From contig WION01000544.1 in assembly GCA_015039365.1 (NCBI GenBank), positions 1 to 35,260 on the forward strand: a stretch of 35,260 nt of DNA. Reading direction: 5' to 3'. This document shows positions 10,913 through 20,120 of this stretch, in pieces. Both the position numbers and the translations under genes were made by a program. This stretch comes from Amanita rubescens (Eukaryota > Basidiomycota > Agaricomycetes > Agaricales > Amanitaceae). Each line of letters starts with the position of its first letter. The first letter of the stretch is position 1. The notes below the pieces were generated by a model, which was given only the letters and a program-made list of their open reading frames with translations, searched no databases and was not told the DNA's origin.

Positions 10913-11170
10913 GACGACGACATAGTCGTGGAATTTTGACGTTCTTTCAACGATAATGTTCTTCCCCCTATAGTATCTTCCGCTGTGCACATATACATCC
11001 TCTGGCCATACATCGCGCAGTGTTTCGACAATGCCTTTTCGTTCCAAATCACCCGAAGTGCATGCCGCGGTGTTATTAAGACAGACGATGACCACGGCAG
11101 CTTGTCGAAAGAGGTTGCTGGGTACTCCTGCCAATGACCGGTGACTGCCTAGTATCAGTTTCCGCAGCAT
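10886..11170 (-). CDS. hypothetical protein (possible 3' exon)
   Basis: An open frame starts at an internal ATG at 11170 and stays open upstream to about 11345, where a TGA ends it. The extended frame includes RKLTARHVLILASSSASDQR, then RDFLTALRQGDVRPHH and SNLFRQAAVVIVCLNNTA. The composition looks protein-like rather than random. The true start may lie in an upstream exon, but no convincing splice site was settled. No family was recognised. It lies tail to tail with copy A, and its last codons overlap the repeated 3' flank. It could be a real small gene, a gene fragment, or chance. Confidence 0.3.
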   Translation of the reverse strand: MLRKLILGSHRSLAGVPSNLFRQAAVVIVCLNNTAACTSGDLERKGIVETLRDVWPEDVYVHSGRYYRGKNIIVERTSKFHDYVVVNLMYLMQQ

Positions 11171-11528
11171 ATCCCGATGATGAGGCCTAACATCACCCTG
11201 ACGCAGGGCAGTTAAGAAATCTCGCCTCTGGTCGGACGCAGAGCTCGAAGCGAGTATCAGTACGTGTCGCGCCGTTAATTTTCTATTCGGGTGTTTTCGG
11301 ATCGTGCTATTAGTATTCCTGTGGATTGTATCACCGACAACAAGAAGTCATCGCCGTCGAGAAACTGGGACTATGAGATTATATATGTATCCGACTACCG
11401 GTTTCTTCCCGAGGTTGAGGGTCCCGTCTCCAAAACCATTCCTTTCATTAGATTTTCCGCAATTAGGTATAACGACGCCAGCAAAAATACATACGACAAA
11501 GATGATCGAAAAGTACATATCCTAGCAC

Positions 11529-13735
11529 CTATGTAGAGGGCGGTTCATCGATAACGACATCTAACTTTCCCTGATAACCTTCGCCATCCAAATTTCTCCC
11601 AGATCCAGAGGAATTGACACCTTCCGGGGATGTGCGCTGAGATGAGCCCTCTCCACTGGCATGAACTTCGAGGGTGGGTATACCAGCACCTTGTGTGGCT
11701 GCATAATCTTAGTTAAACATAAACCATTCTCGGGAAGGCGACTCACCACGATCCCTAGATAGTCCACCTAATTCACTTCCCTCACCCAGTGTGGGATCCC
11801 CGTCGTAAGTACAAGAAATAGGACGGTGCCTTGCCACGGTGCCATTTGCTCCGGCGGCGTTGGGCACCAATGCGGCGTCTGAGGGTCCGAGGGCTTTAAG
11901 TGCAAGATTGATGCGGCCCCATGCAACCTCATTAGCTTTCATTGCTCCATGTAACTGTGACTGCAGATCATCCTTGAGCCCATCACGATGCGGATGGCGC
12001 GTCACGACGCGAAGAAATTCGCGCCCAGATGACGATGAGTACATTGCTGAAGACTGGGAAATGGTGCTGGCATAGATTGATGCCGTGAGGAAGAGGTAGT
12101 AGGACCCCTTGCTTTCATTCAGGTAATTAGTGATCACGGTCAGAAGATAGCCATGCCTGGCCTGCATTTCATTGGATAGTGAACATCCGGTGAGGATCTC
12201 GGCAGATCGGACCAGAAACCAATAGGTGTAAGATGATGTATGCGTCGTCTTGTTGATGGATTGACTGTCGGGATGGAAATCTCTGGCGAAGCCGAAGAAA
12301 CGGATGAGTGTGCCGATGAGCACCCCGAGGACGTCAGGAGAGAGTTCGTCTAGGTACATTAGTGTTATGAGAAGCCCCGATGTTAGGGAAGGAGGCGAGA
12401 CGCACCAGGTTTGGAGATGAGATGAAGTGGTTGACGGATTGGAACTGAATCGAAGGTGCGGGACCGTTCGAACAGCCAACGTGTAGTGAGGATACATGCC
12501 TCGACGAGGGCGGAGGTCTGAGGAGGTGGACGCTTCAAGCAAGTAGCAATTTGCACGAGAGCCATTGTGCTGAGGTCTTCTCGGGTTGCTGAGTCGCGCG
12601 AGAACAGTGCAGAAGGAACAAATTCGGAAGGTGGAAGGAAGGGAATAAGGTCTGCGAGATCTCTTGTCGGGAAGCGGCCCAAGTAGATGGGGAGAACCTC
12701 TGCAAGGCACTTCGCCAATGCTGTCCTTTCCTTCTCGCTTTCCGCAGACCTACTTTCCTTCACTGAAACAAGGGCTTTAATGGTATCGTATGCGACCGGG
12801 CTGTCTATTTTACCCAAATGACTCAGTTGTTTATCGACAGCAATCTTTCCGCGGCGCTTTCGAAGGTAGAATTGGCTCCTTGATATCCAATCTCTCTGGC
12901 GGAGGAGGAGAAGCGACTGTGGGGATCGGTACGAGGATGGAAAACAATCTCGATTGGCTCCAAAGACTTCAAGGAATGGTTGCATTCCGGGATGAAGAGT
13001 TGTGGTAAGGAGGAACGCAAATGTTAAACCAATGGCAATAGCAGCAGGAGTTGCGACGGGCCAGCTGAGTTCAAAAAGGAAGACGACAAGGCCAACAAGA
13101 AAGAAGGTAAGGCCCACAATGAGAATAACTGGAAGAGAAGTAAATATGAGAGGGATGTACGATTTCCGGAGGCCAAGAGAGTGCATGTGGCTGAAGCCGA
13201 GGGATTCGGATCCATCGCTCAGAGTACTCATGTGAGTCCGTATCCATTGGAGGGAGACAATCCCTATGAGCGCAGCCATAAGACTGAGCACCAGGCTGAG
13301 GAACCAGAAGGCATTCACGACGTAGACACTGATGGTGGGAGGTTCAGCCTCTGTGCCAACCCAGTTTTGGCCCGCAGACTGGGCGGCAATCTGCCTCAAG
13401 AGCTGAACGCTTTCCTGAGCGGGATCCTGTCGGAGAGCCTTCTGTGATTCTATTAGAAAAGCAGTCACGATAGCAGAGAATAAACCGGACTGGTATGAGT
13501 GTGGTGTCAGTAAATGATGGACTGGTGCGAAAGTTGACTCACGAAGATCAAAATGTTCTGGACTTCATCCTTCCAGCTGTCGCACTGCTCTTTATCTTTC
13601 TGCATCCACAGCTCGCGTACTGTGGCCCAGTGTTCTCCACCCTTTATGGGCTCAGTCTAGATATTACCCACTTAGCGTCAAGGGTTGATATGCAGATAAT
13701 CCAAGAAAAATCACTGGTGCGTTATGTTCAGCCAT
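11529..13735 (-). CDS. DUF6535-type multi-pass membrane protein
   Basis: Five exons on the minus strand, 13735-13715, 13656-13543, 13489-12406, 12349-11747 and 11698-11529, join in frame to 1992 nt (663 residues). All four introns have GT-AG ends of about 50-58 nt, and the CTAAC or CTAAG branch-like motif is clear in three of them. The opening after a short leader matches the agaricomycete DUF6535 family: a W-rich acidic segment (ELWMQKDKEQ, SWKDEVQNILIF) running into a hydrophobic helix (GLFSAIVTAFLIES, about residues 47-60). Further hydrophobic helices lie near 101-125, 157-185 and 192-208, giving about four membrane segments. The C-terminal 450 residues are soluble and Leu/Ala-rich, as is usual in the family, with no known catalytic motif. 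The function of DUF6535 proteins is not established. The 7-codon first exon, starting at 13735, is the least certain part. Confidence 0.8.
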
Positions 13736-14302
13736 ACGGTGGATAGAGGGATGGAGATCGTAGGATAGAAAGAGTGCATCACGAAAACAATGAGGTTGTA
13801 CATAGCCAGGAACATAACATAGCCTATTTTTGACGTGGCTGACCTAATACACCTCCTCGACGCAATACCAATCCACCAAGATCCCCTCAACATGAACCGG
13901 CATTATTCAGAATTTTAGCAGCGGAACGGGTTTACGAACTGTCCAGACATGTCCTGCGGAAATGGACAAGGTCACTGGGGTGATGGATAGAGTCGGTGCT
14001 TGCGACTGTTGTTCTCTCCCTTTCAACTAAAAGGAAATGCACGGTTAAAAAACATAGTTCCATCTTCCAGCCTATATTCGTCACCATAGATCCGGTGCAA
14101 GTCAAACGATACCTGCAATCGTATATTGGCCTCGTGGGCTCGTACGAAGATACGAAAACCACCTGCAAGCAATACCGCGTCTATTTGTCTGTGACCTTTA
14201 TATATACGAAGGACCGGTGCGAGTTTACGGGCCCCGTCCACTCTCACCACAAATCGGCGCCCTTCTCCTGCCTCGGCCAGCCTCATTCACGTTGGACTCA
14301 AA
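13736..14302. other. intergenic, no gene recognised
   Basis: Short open frames lie on both strands. One minus frame (14286-14023) has even amino-acid composition but no recognised pattern, start context or splice partner. Confidence 0.4.
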
Positions 14303-14657
14303 TACTCCCTTGTCGCTGCTATCCAAGAGTGCGATTATTTGATGACGGCCGCGCTTCTTGCATACGGTGCCAGGCTCGAGTCTCTCGAAGAGGATATCAC
14401 CAAGGCCATCGCAACGAGGTTTATCACATAGTTCTAGAATCATATATAGTCTTATAAATGCGTTATTACAGGCCTACAAAAGACACTCGCTTTCTATTTC
14501 GGACAACCTTATCAAAAGAACACATCGTCCTCTCGAGACAGCTCTTAACCTCCATGACGATATCGTGCAATTGCTTATTTCGTTGGGTGCCGATGTCAAT
14601 TATGCTATGGAGGACGGAAAGCGATGTATCATCGATTGGGTCGAGATAAAGCGCGGA
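14303..14657 (+). pseudogene. internal fragment of the large ankyrin gene (exon 8 end, intron, exon 9 start)
   Basis: The segment matches copy A from about 7620 to 8045: GATGACGGCCGCGCTTCTTG, then TCTCGAAGAGGATATCACC, the intron ending GCGTTATTACAG, and the exon-9 reading LETALNLHDDIVQLLISLGA. It keeps the intron, so it arose from genomic DNA and not from an mRNA copy. A deletion removes part of exon 9 after GCCGATGTCAAT. It is closer to copy A than to copy B: the intron and the LLISLGADVN stretch follow A. It lies alone between the DUF6535 gene and the F-box genes. Confidence 0.85.
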
Positions 14658-14977
14658 CGCCGGTACTGCAAGTGTCGCTATTTCGGGTTCTCTTCGCTGG
14701 GTGCTCAATCATTTCGCTTCATCCCTTCCCGTCCTGGATTATTGCTAGAGCCCCTAGCGATAAACGATTCGACGCTGAAGCACATCAACGCGGCTTCCCA
14801 CGCGCCCTTTCTTTTTGCGTCACTACCTCATTCGACTGCCCTAGCTTATCTCGGATCTGAACCGGAGGTACCGCATTTGAATATGATCGGGTGAAGTGCA
14901 CGGGGTGAAAGGAACCAAGGCTAGGTGTATGGAGCATTGAAATACCGCCGGCGTCACGGGTTAGTTGCCTTACAAGA
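14658..14977. other. intergenic, nothing recognised
   Basis: The 3' flank of the minus-strand F-box gene. Only incidental short open frames were seen. Confidence 0.45.
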
Positions 14978-16459
14978 TTAGTACACAAACCTAATAGTGA
15001 TGCCTGCCTCTTTCAATGCAACAACCCTCGCATTATATTCCTCCCTGCGCTCGCCACGAACCGCAACATCCTTCAAAATAGTCATTTCTTCTTTCCAACT
15101 GTAGCCACTTTCAATTAATTCATCAACCCTCTTTTTCCGCGCTTCCACCATACTGAGCAACTCCCCAACGTCACCCGCGGCGCTAATGTTCAACTTCCTG
15201 AGGAACCGCCCAAGGGTGCCATTTGATATGCTGTAGATAGCTTCGTCGTCCATTATGGCATCCCGAGATGAAAGCGAGCGTAACATGGGTGCATCTCGTA
15301 AAAGGGAGGAAACTGGTAGCGCAAAATTACAAGAAAAATCGAGTTCTTGAATTTGCTGCATATTGTATTGTTGTTTAATGATCTGGAAGGTCTCGCTCGT
15401 CCAGTAAGCTTCCGTTAATAATGTGAATTTGGTAAGGGAAGGGCACGCGAAACTGCGCAAAATCCTGTCAAGTTGTATTCCATCGACCAAGTTCATGTCG
15501 ACATCCAGGATGATATCTCGTAAAGAAGGCATGCTCAGCCTATGCTCCTCTAGTTCAGCAATGTAAAGTTTGAATACTGATAAGTGGAGCACTTGAAGTG
15601 TTGGGAGCTGGCGCAAGATATTAAGAATGGGATGAAAATCCGTCATAAACATGTGATACCCCAGGAAGCGCAGCTGACCCCATGGCAAACTTGGCGAGAG
15701 TTGATCAAACCAGACACCAGTCTCGCTACCAGGCATGAATGTTACAGATCGAAGTCGGGTAATAAAATGGGGTGGATTATTCATGTTCACAACCTCTTCA
15801 GAAGGTGTGAGACTAAGTTCCAGCTCCATAAGGCCGGGTAATGCAGTTTCAGGCAATGCAGATAATGCCATAAACTCTTTACAGGTCAGGTCAAGACCAA
15901 GCCTCTTGACCTGAAGGGGCAAAACGATTTTCTGCAAGGCACTGGCGATTTCATCTCTATCAAACGAACCGTCGAAGCTTATCGACACTGTAACCGGAAA
16001 CGATGCGGCTCTCAAGAGCCATCGCTGGTGGAGGCGGACAACGTGGTCAGGGTGGTACTTCTGTGGATAGGCAAGCCGCGTATGGCCCCATAACTCGGCC
16101 GTATGAAGTGCAACCTTCCGCCAGTGGTAACAAACGTGCGACATGGCTAGTTGAGGAGGGAGATTTCCTTTGGGAATAGGGAAACGCACAGGTCCATGAG
16201 CCTGTGCGACTAGAATGAATACGCGACCGAGAATTTCGTTCGGGAGAACGTTGTGATTGTGAGGCGCCAACGCTATGCCGAGGCGCACAAGTTCTTCTTC
16301 TATTCCTTTCTCCCGTTCGACGAGCTGTGCGATTTCGCGTTTGATAGCTTTCAGGGTATCCCGTTTCTGGATCACGGCGCCGCGAATAGCACTCGGCGAG
16401 CCCAAATCCCCCTGTTCAGAATAAAACTGGTTTACGCGACTGATATTGTCCAAGTCCAT
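14978..16459 (-). CDS. F-box protein, paralogue 1
   Basis: A single coding exon of 493 residues. A basic/acidic coiled-coil stretch (IQKRDTLKAIKREIAQLVER, residues 30-49) precedes the F-box, which starts at VLPNEILGRVFILVA (about 71-85) and continues through MSHVCYHWRKVALHT. The rest is leucine-rich, typical of the LRR-like C-terminal part of agaricomycete F-box proteins. Its expected role is substrate recognition in an SCF (Skp1-Cullin-F-box) ubiquitin ligase; the target is unknown. Immediately before the ATG a 46-nt GT-AG intron can be read in the 5' leader (minus strand 16505-16460, donor GTAAGC, acceptor GATAG), and the same arrangement precedes the next F-box gene. The protein is clearly paralogous to the gene at 17117-18589, with about half of residues alike by eye, and more distantly to the broken gene at 318-1651. 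Confidence 0.9.
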   Translation of the reverse strand: MDLDNISRVNQFYSEQGDLGSPSAIRGAVIQKRDTLKAIKREIAQLVEREKGIEEELVRLGIALAPHNHNVLPNEILGRVFILVAQAHGPVRFPIPKGNLPPQLAMSHVCYHWRKVALHTAELWGHTRLAYPQKYHPDHVVRLHQRWLLRAASFPVTVSISFDGSFDRDEIASALQKIVLPLQVKRLGLDLTCKEFMALSALPETALPGLMELELSLTPSEEVVNMNNPPHFITRLRSVTFMPGSETGVWFDQLSPSLPWGQLRFLGYHMFMTDFHPILNILRQLPTLQVLHLSVFKLYIAELEEHRLSMPSLRDIILDVDMNLVDGIQLDRILRSFACPSLTKFTLLTEAYWTSETFQIIKQQYNMQQIQELDFSCNFALPVSSLLRDAPMLRSLSSRDAIMDDEAIYSISNGTLGRFLRKLNISAAGDVGELLSMVEARKKRVDELIESGYSWKEEMTILKDVAVRGERREEYNARVVALKEAGITIRFVY

Positions 16460-16505
16460 CTATCTTCATGTAAGTTGAGCTTTTACGCTGACTTAGGAAG
16501 CTTAC

Positions 16506-17116
16506 CGTCGAGGGCGTTGTGGTCTGGCGGCGATATGATTGTGACGTGACCAAATCCGATACCAGCGCCAGATCTAACCTTCTGTGGCAAAAGGCCCCCC
16601 GCCTTGCATGTGTCTACAACAGCGCAAAGGTTGTGCGCATATAATAGAGTTGGAATCTAACTTATCACAATTCGCTGATAATTGAGCCATGTAACAGTAG
16701 ACCCTCGGGCCATGAATTGGAAAGTAGCAGTCGAGTTCATGAATGCGGAGATAAGTAGTCGATCTCTGGTTGCCATGGGCGTTGCTAATGCTACATGACG
16801 AACTTGGTCAGTTGCAACTGCGCTAGTGGGAATTTTGGAAGTGATAACAATTGACTGGTGTGTCGAACTTCCGGGTTTCTGAATATCACTACGCCTTTGC
16901 GAGCCACTTCCGATGGCTGGTGGAAGTCGAGTCCGCTGACGTTGTCTTTCATCATCGCCTCACTGGCATTCGACTGCCCGGTGTCCTGCGCTTTATCAGA
17001 TCGGAAAGGCTGGAAGTGTTGTCGTGGATGTGATTGGCTGATGAGAGGTACATGTACATTCTCATTTGGGCGCTTACTATGTGTAACGTATATACCCTAT
17101 AGTACCCGAGCTCAGT
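16506..17116. other. intergenic region between two F-box genes
   Basis: Contains the promoter side of paralogue 1 and the 3' flank of paralogue 2. No other gene was recognised. Confidence 0.5.
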
Positions 17117-18589
17117 CTAAATTTCGAAAATGATACCTGCCTTCCTCAATGCCGTGATTCTCTCCTCATATTTACTCCCGTCCTTGGCTCGCAAAAGGTC
17201 CACATCCTTCACAACCGTAATTTCTCCTCTCCAGCTACAACCATTTGCAATCATTGCATCAGCCATTTCCTTGCGTGCTTCCACCATGCTGAGTATTTCC
17301 TCTGGATCACATGGGAGATACATCTTCAACATCGTTAGGGATCGCCCAAGGGTACCATTTGATATCCCAATAATGGCTTTGTCGTCCATTATGGCCTCAT
17401 TCGAACTAAGCGAAAGCGTGCGCAGAGCAGGAGCGTCCTGCAAAATGGAAGAGACTGGGAGTGCAAAACTACCATGAAGTTCGACATCTTGGATTCTTTG
17501 CATGTTATATTGTTGCTTGAGAATCCCGAGGGTCTCGCCCGTGCAATAACTGCGAAATGTATTGAGTGTAAATCTGGTAAGGGAGGGGCATGTGAAACGG
17601 CGCAAGACCATGTCAAGTTCTATTCCAAATTTTGGTTGAAAAAGAATATCTAGTTCCCGTACAGAGGGCAGGGCAATCTCCTGCCCCTTTAATTTATCAA
17701 ATTGATCAGCTTGATGCCTAGATACCTGGAAATGGAGAACTTGCAGCTCGGGGGTTTGGCGCAAGATATGAAAAATGGGTTGCAGATCAACGAGAAAGAT
17801 GGAAAATTTCAAGGATCGGAGTCGACCCAATGGCAAGCTCAAGGAGAATTGATCGAACCAGCTGCCGAGCTCGCCATGACTGAACGTTAGGGAGCGAAGT
17901 CGAGTAATAATAGGCAGATTGTTCGCGTCTATGGCCTCGCCATCCGGAGGAAGTGCAAGGTCGAGTTCCAGCTCAGAAGAGCTTGATAAGGCGGTTTCAG
18001 GTAATTCCGATAACGCCATGAAAAATTGTTCATAAGTCAGATCAAGATGGAGCCTCCTGATTTGAAGGGGTAAAAGAACCCTCTGCAAGATGAGAGCAAC
18101 GTCACCAGATTCCTGGAGGAAACGTATTGACACCGTCACTGGAAAATTTCCGGCTCGCAAGATCCACCGCTGATGGAGGCGAATATTATGGTCATGGTTA
18201 CGCGTGTCAAGCCTGTAGACTAGAAGCTGCGTGTCACTCCATAACTCGGATGTACGAAGTGCCACCCTGCGCCAATGTGGACACACGTGTGAAATGGTAA
18301 GTTGCGGAGGTGTTTTTCCTTTGTAAATAGGGAATTGCACCGTTCCGTGATCCCGCGCAACCAGAATGAATATGCGACCGAGAATTTCGTTTGGGAGAAG
18401 GTTATGGTTATGAGGTGCCAGTGCAGTGCCAAGACGAACGATGTCTTCTTCTATCCGCGCGATTTCATGCTTGAGAGAGTTAAGAGCCTCTCGTTTCTGA
18501 ATTAGCACTCCGCGAATGGCGCTCGGCACCTCTGAATTACCCTCTTCGGAATGAGACTGGTTTACGTGCCCGACATCGAGAAAGTCCAT
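17117..18589 (-). CDS. F-box protein, paralogue 2
   Basis: A single coding exon of 490 residues. SAIRGVLIQKREALNSLKHE forms the coiled-coil entry (about 23-42). The F-box starts at LLPNEILGRIFILVA (about 64-78), followed by ISHVCPHWRRVALRTSELW. Leucine-rich segments fill the remainder, and the C-terminus (YEERITALRKAGIIFEI) matches the ends of the other two F-box genes here. As in paralogue 1, a 46-nt GT-AG intron (minus strand 18635-18590, donor GTAAGC) ends exactly before the ATG. The two genes are tandem on the same strand about 660 nt apart, a recent local duplication. Substrates are unknown. Confidence 0.9.
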   Translation of the reverse strand: MDFLDVGHVNQSHSEEGNSEVPSAIRGVLIQKREALNSLKHEIARIEEDIVRLGTALAPHNHNLLPNEILGRIFILVARDHGTVQFPIYKGKTPPQLTISHVCPHWRRVALRTSELWSDTQLLVYRLDTRNHDHNIRLHQRWILRAGNFPVTVSIRFLQESGDVALILQRVLLPLQIRRLHLDLTYEQFFMALSELPETALSSSSELELDLALPPDGEAIDANNLPIITRLRSLTFSHGELGSWFDQFSLSLPLGRLRSLKFSIFLVDLQPIFHILRQTPELQVLHFQVSRHQADQFDKLKGQEIALPSVRELDILFQPKFGIELDMVLRRFTCPSLTRFTLNTFRSYCTGETLGILKQQYNMQRIQDVELHGSFALPVSSILQDAPALRTLSLSSNEAIMDDKAIIGISNGTLGRSLTMLKMYLPCDPEEILSMVEARKEMADAMIANGCSWRGEITVVKDVDLLRAKDGSKYEERITALRKAGIIFEI

Positions 18590-18635
18590 CTACCTTTGGG
18601 TAAGTTGAGTCTCTACTTCGATTAAGGAAGCTTAC

Positions 18636-19379
18636 CGGAGATTCAAGTTTTGCAGCAATTGTAGTGAGGGGTGGTCGTCGCCCTCTAATGATAACCGAAG
18701 TCGTAGTCGACGTGGTAAATGACTAACCTACTAGTAAGAATATCAAGATATAAGTATTGCGGGGCTCGCCTCAATCGTAATGGCAAATGACTTCTGTGTA
18801 GTAGCACGAGCTGAAAAGATTACAAGCGTTACTACCTAGCTTCCAAATGAGGCAAGCGCGAGATCACGCATTTCGAACTACGTGCCTTTGCTAGGGATGG
18901 CACCACACACCGCATCTTGCTTTGCAGAGAGAAGAGCATGATCATTGTGCTGCTATATATGAAGCCCTATACCGGCCTGCGGTAACCCACAATCCACAAG
19001 TGCCGATGCAGAATACATTCCATGGCACAGAACGAGGGAGCAGCCAATTGCAATGCTCACTGTAAATATCGGGATGACTCCGCAATACTCCGTGCGGAAA
19101 TGGCCACCGCTGCAGACAACCGTCACATCCGCTCGCCTCGACGGTTTCTAGCACCTACCAATGTCCGTGCGGAGACCCCATGAGTTCCTTCCCTTCATCG
19201 GTGCTCAGTTCGACTCGCTCAGCCCCAGAACGGGCCTCCAATGGCCATGCTCGATGCAAATCCCCAGAAACCGCCCCCGGACTTCCCCCTCTAGCAGCCC
19301 CCAAAAGCAGCACTACCCGTGGCCACGATGTGAGTCCTGATGAACGTTCTGGTTTCATAGGCAATATTTAAATGAACAA
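18636..19379. other. intergenic, no supported gene
   Basis: A plus frame at 19180-19371 is rich in Ser, Pro and Ala and could be the variable N-terminus of the MGM101-like fragment that follows, but I cannot support this from motifs. Confidence 0.4.
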
Positions 19380-19583
19380 ATTACCAAGATCAACAGCGAC
19401 TACGTGAATCCAGCGGATAGCGTGTTTTCTGGATACTATTCTACCCGCGCCGGAAGTCAGGTAGGCCTCTTGTATTTGCCTGAAATCAAGTACCGCCGAA
19501 TCCTGAACAGGGCGTTTGGTCCTGGTGGTTGGGGCCTCGTTCCTCGCAGTGAAACGTTTTTCGGTCCTAAAATTGTCAGTCAA
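19380..19583 (+). pseudogene. MGM101-like fragment (mitochondrial genome maintenance)
   Basis: The frame reads [13 protein letters not shown], then [20 protein letters not shown] and GWGLVPRSE, ending GPKIVSQ. The [11 protein letters not shown] and FGPGGWGL block is the highly conserved core of MGM101, the Rad52-related single-strand annealing protein of fungal mitochondria. The middle segment normally between the SGYYS-like region and [10 protein letters not shown] appears missing, and the conserved residues after GPKIVS are replaced: at about 19584 the sequence switches to a piece of the large ankyrin gene. This is therefore a truncated, captured copy and not a working gene. No start ATG in a convincing context was found. 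Confidence 0.75.
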
Positions 19584-19670
19584 ATTGTATGCTTTCAATC
19601 TGGAATTGTTCTCATCCTAATTCTTATCGCAAGCTACATTCAACCCCAAGAACAAAGGAAGAAGATTGGA
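19584..19670 (+). pseudogene. exon 5/intron 5/exon 6 fragment of the large ankyrin gene
   Basis: ATTGTATGCTT followed by CTCATCCTAATTCTTATCGC, then AAGCTACATTCAACCCCAAG, matches copy A at 6269-6353, including the whole 49-nt intron with its CTAAT branch site and CAAG acceptor. It is joined directly to the MGM101 fragment on the left, creating a fused open frame that ends at 19673. Confidence 0.85.
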
Positions 19671-19811
19671 TAGGTGGGTGTACTGTGAGGTGGGGGTGGG
19701 AGTGGTGGGCCGGGTGGTGCTGGAGGGTGGCGACGCAGCCATTGGTGTAGAGCGCATAGCCGGGAGAAGGAGGCGGGGGACAGGGGACTGAGCGGGAGGC
19801 ACTGCTGAGGT
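19671..19811. repeat. GT-rich low-complexity spacer
   Basis: GGTGGG-type blocks dominate (for example GGTGGGGGTGGGAGTGG). It separates two pieces of the large-gene locus and has no counterpart in copy A. Confidence 0.4.
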
Positions 19812-19934
19812 ATTTGAGTCTGTTTTCTGCATTATTAGAGTGGGACCGGTTGAAGGGGGAATTCTTCATCGTGCGAGGGCCATAGCCAGACTCGGAGTGA
19901 GTCAGATTTACCGCTACAAATACATCAGATTTTG
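19812..19934 (+). repeat. orphan copy of the 3' flank of ankyrin gene copy A
   Basis: Collinear with 10785-10912: the GTCTGTTTTCTGCATTATTA, GTGGGACCGGTTGAA and GAGTGAGTCAGATTTAC blocks are in the same order with short indels. It follows the 19584-19670 fragment in the order expected of a gene copy that has lost almost everything between exon 6 and its 3' end. Confidence 0.8.
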
Positions 19935-19975
19935 ATACCAAGATGACATTCACAGGACGACGTGGGAATGCGGAA

Positions 19976-20120
19976 TTTGCCTAATAAGGTAGAAAACGCG
20001 TCGCGTCGGGCTCGTCGTGTGAGAGTCACTGGTTGTATAACTGATCCACATGGCAACACGGTTCTAGGTAAATATGGCCACGCGTTCTACGAATATAAAA
20101 AGGCACAGGTAAGCCTCAAC
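19976..20120 (+). promoter_or_regulatory. upstream region of the nuclease-like gene, shared with ankyrin gene copy A
   Basis: TTTGCCTAATAAGGTAG and AAAACGCGTCGCGTCGGGCT match 4517-4553. GGCCACGCGTTCTACGAATA leads into a TATA box (TATAAAAAGG) at about 20094, 27 nt before the ATG at 20121. The GGCACAGGTAAGC tail also appears at 3641-3653. The promoter appears to derive from the ankyrin-gene family. Confidence 0.6.

Noticed and set aside
19180..19371. N-terminal exon of the MGM101-like fragment
   Set aside because: Low-complexity Ser/Pro/Ala composition and no conserved motif; it cannot be tied to MGM101 from sequence alone.
14303..19670. Fragments of the large gene as retrocopies made from mRNA
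   Set aside because: The 14303-14657 and 19584-19670 pieces keep the introns in place, and promoter and 3' flank pieces are also present, so they come from genomic DNA.
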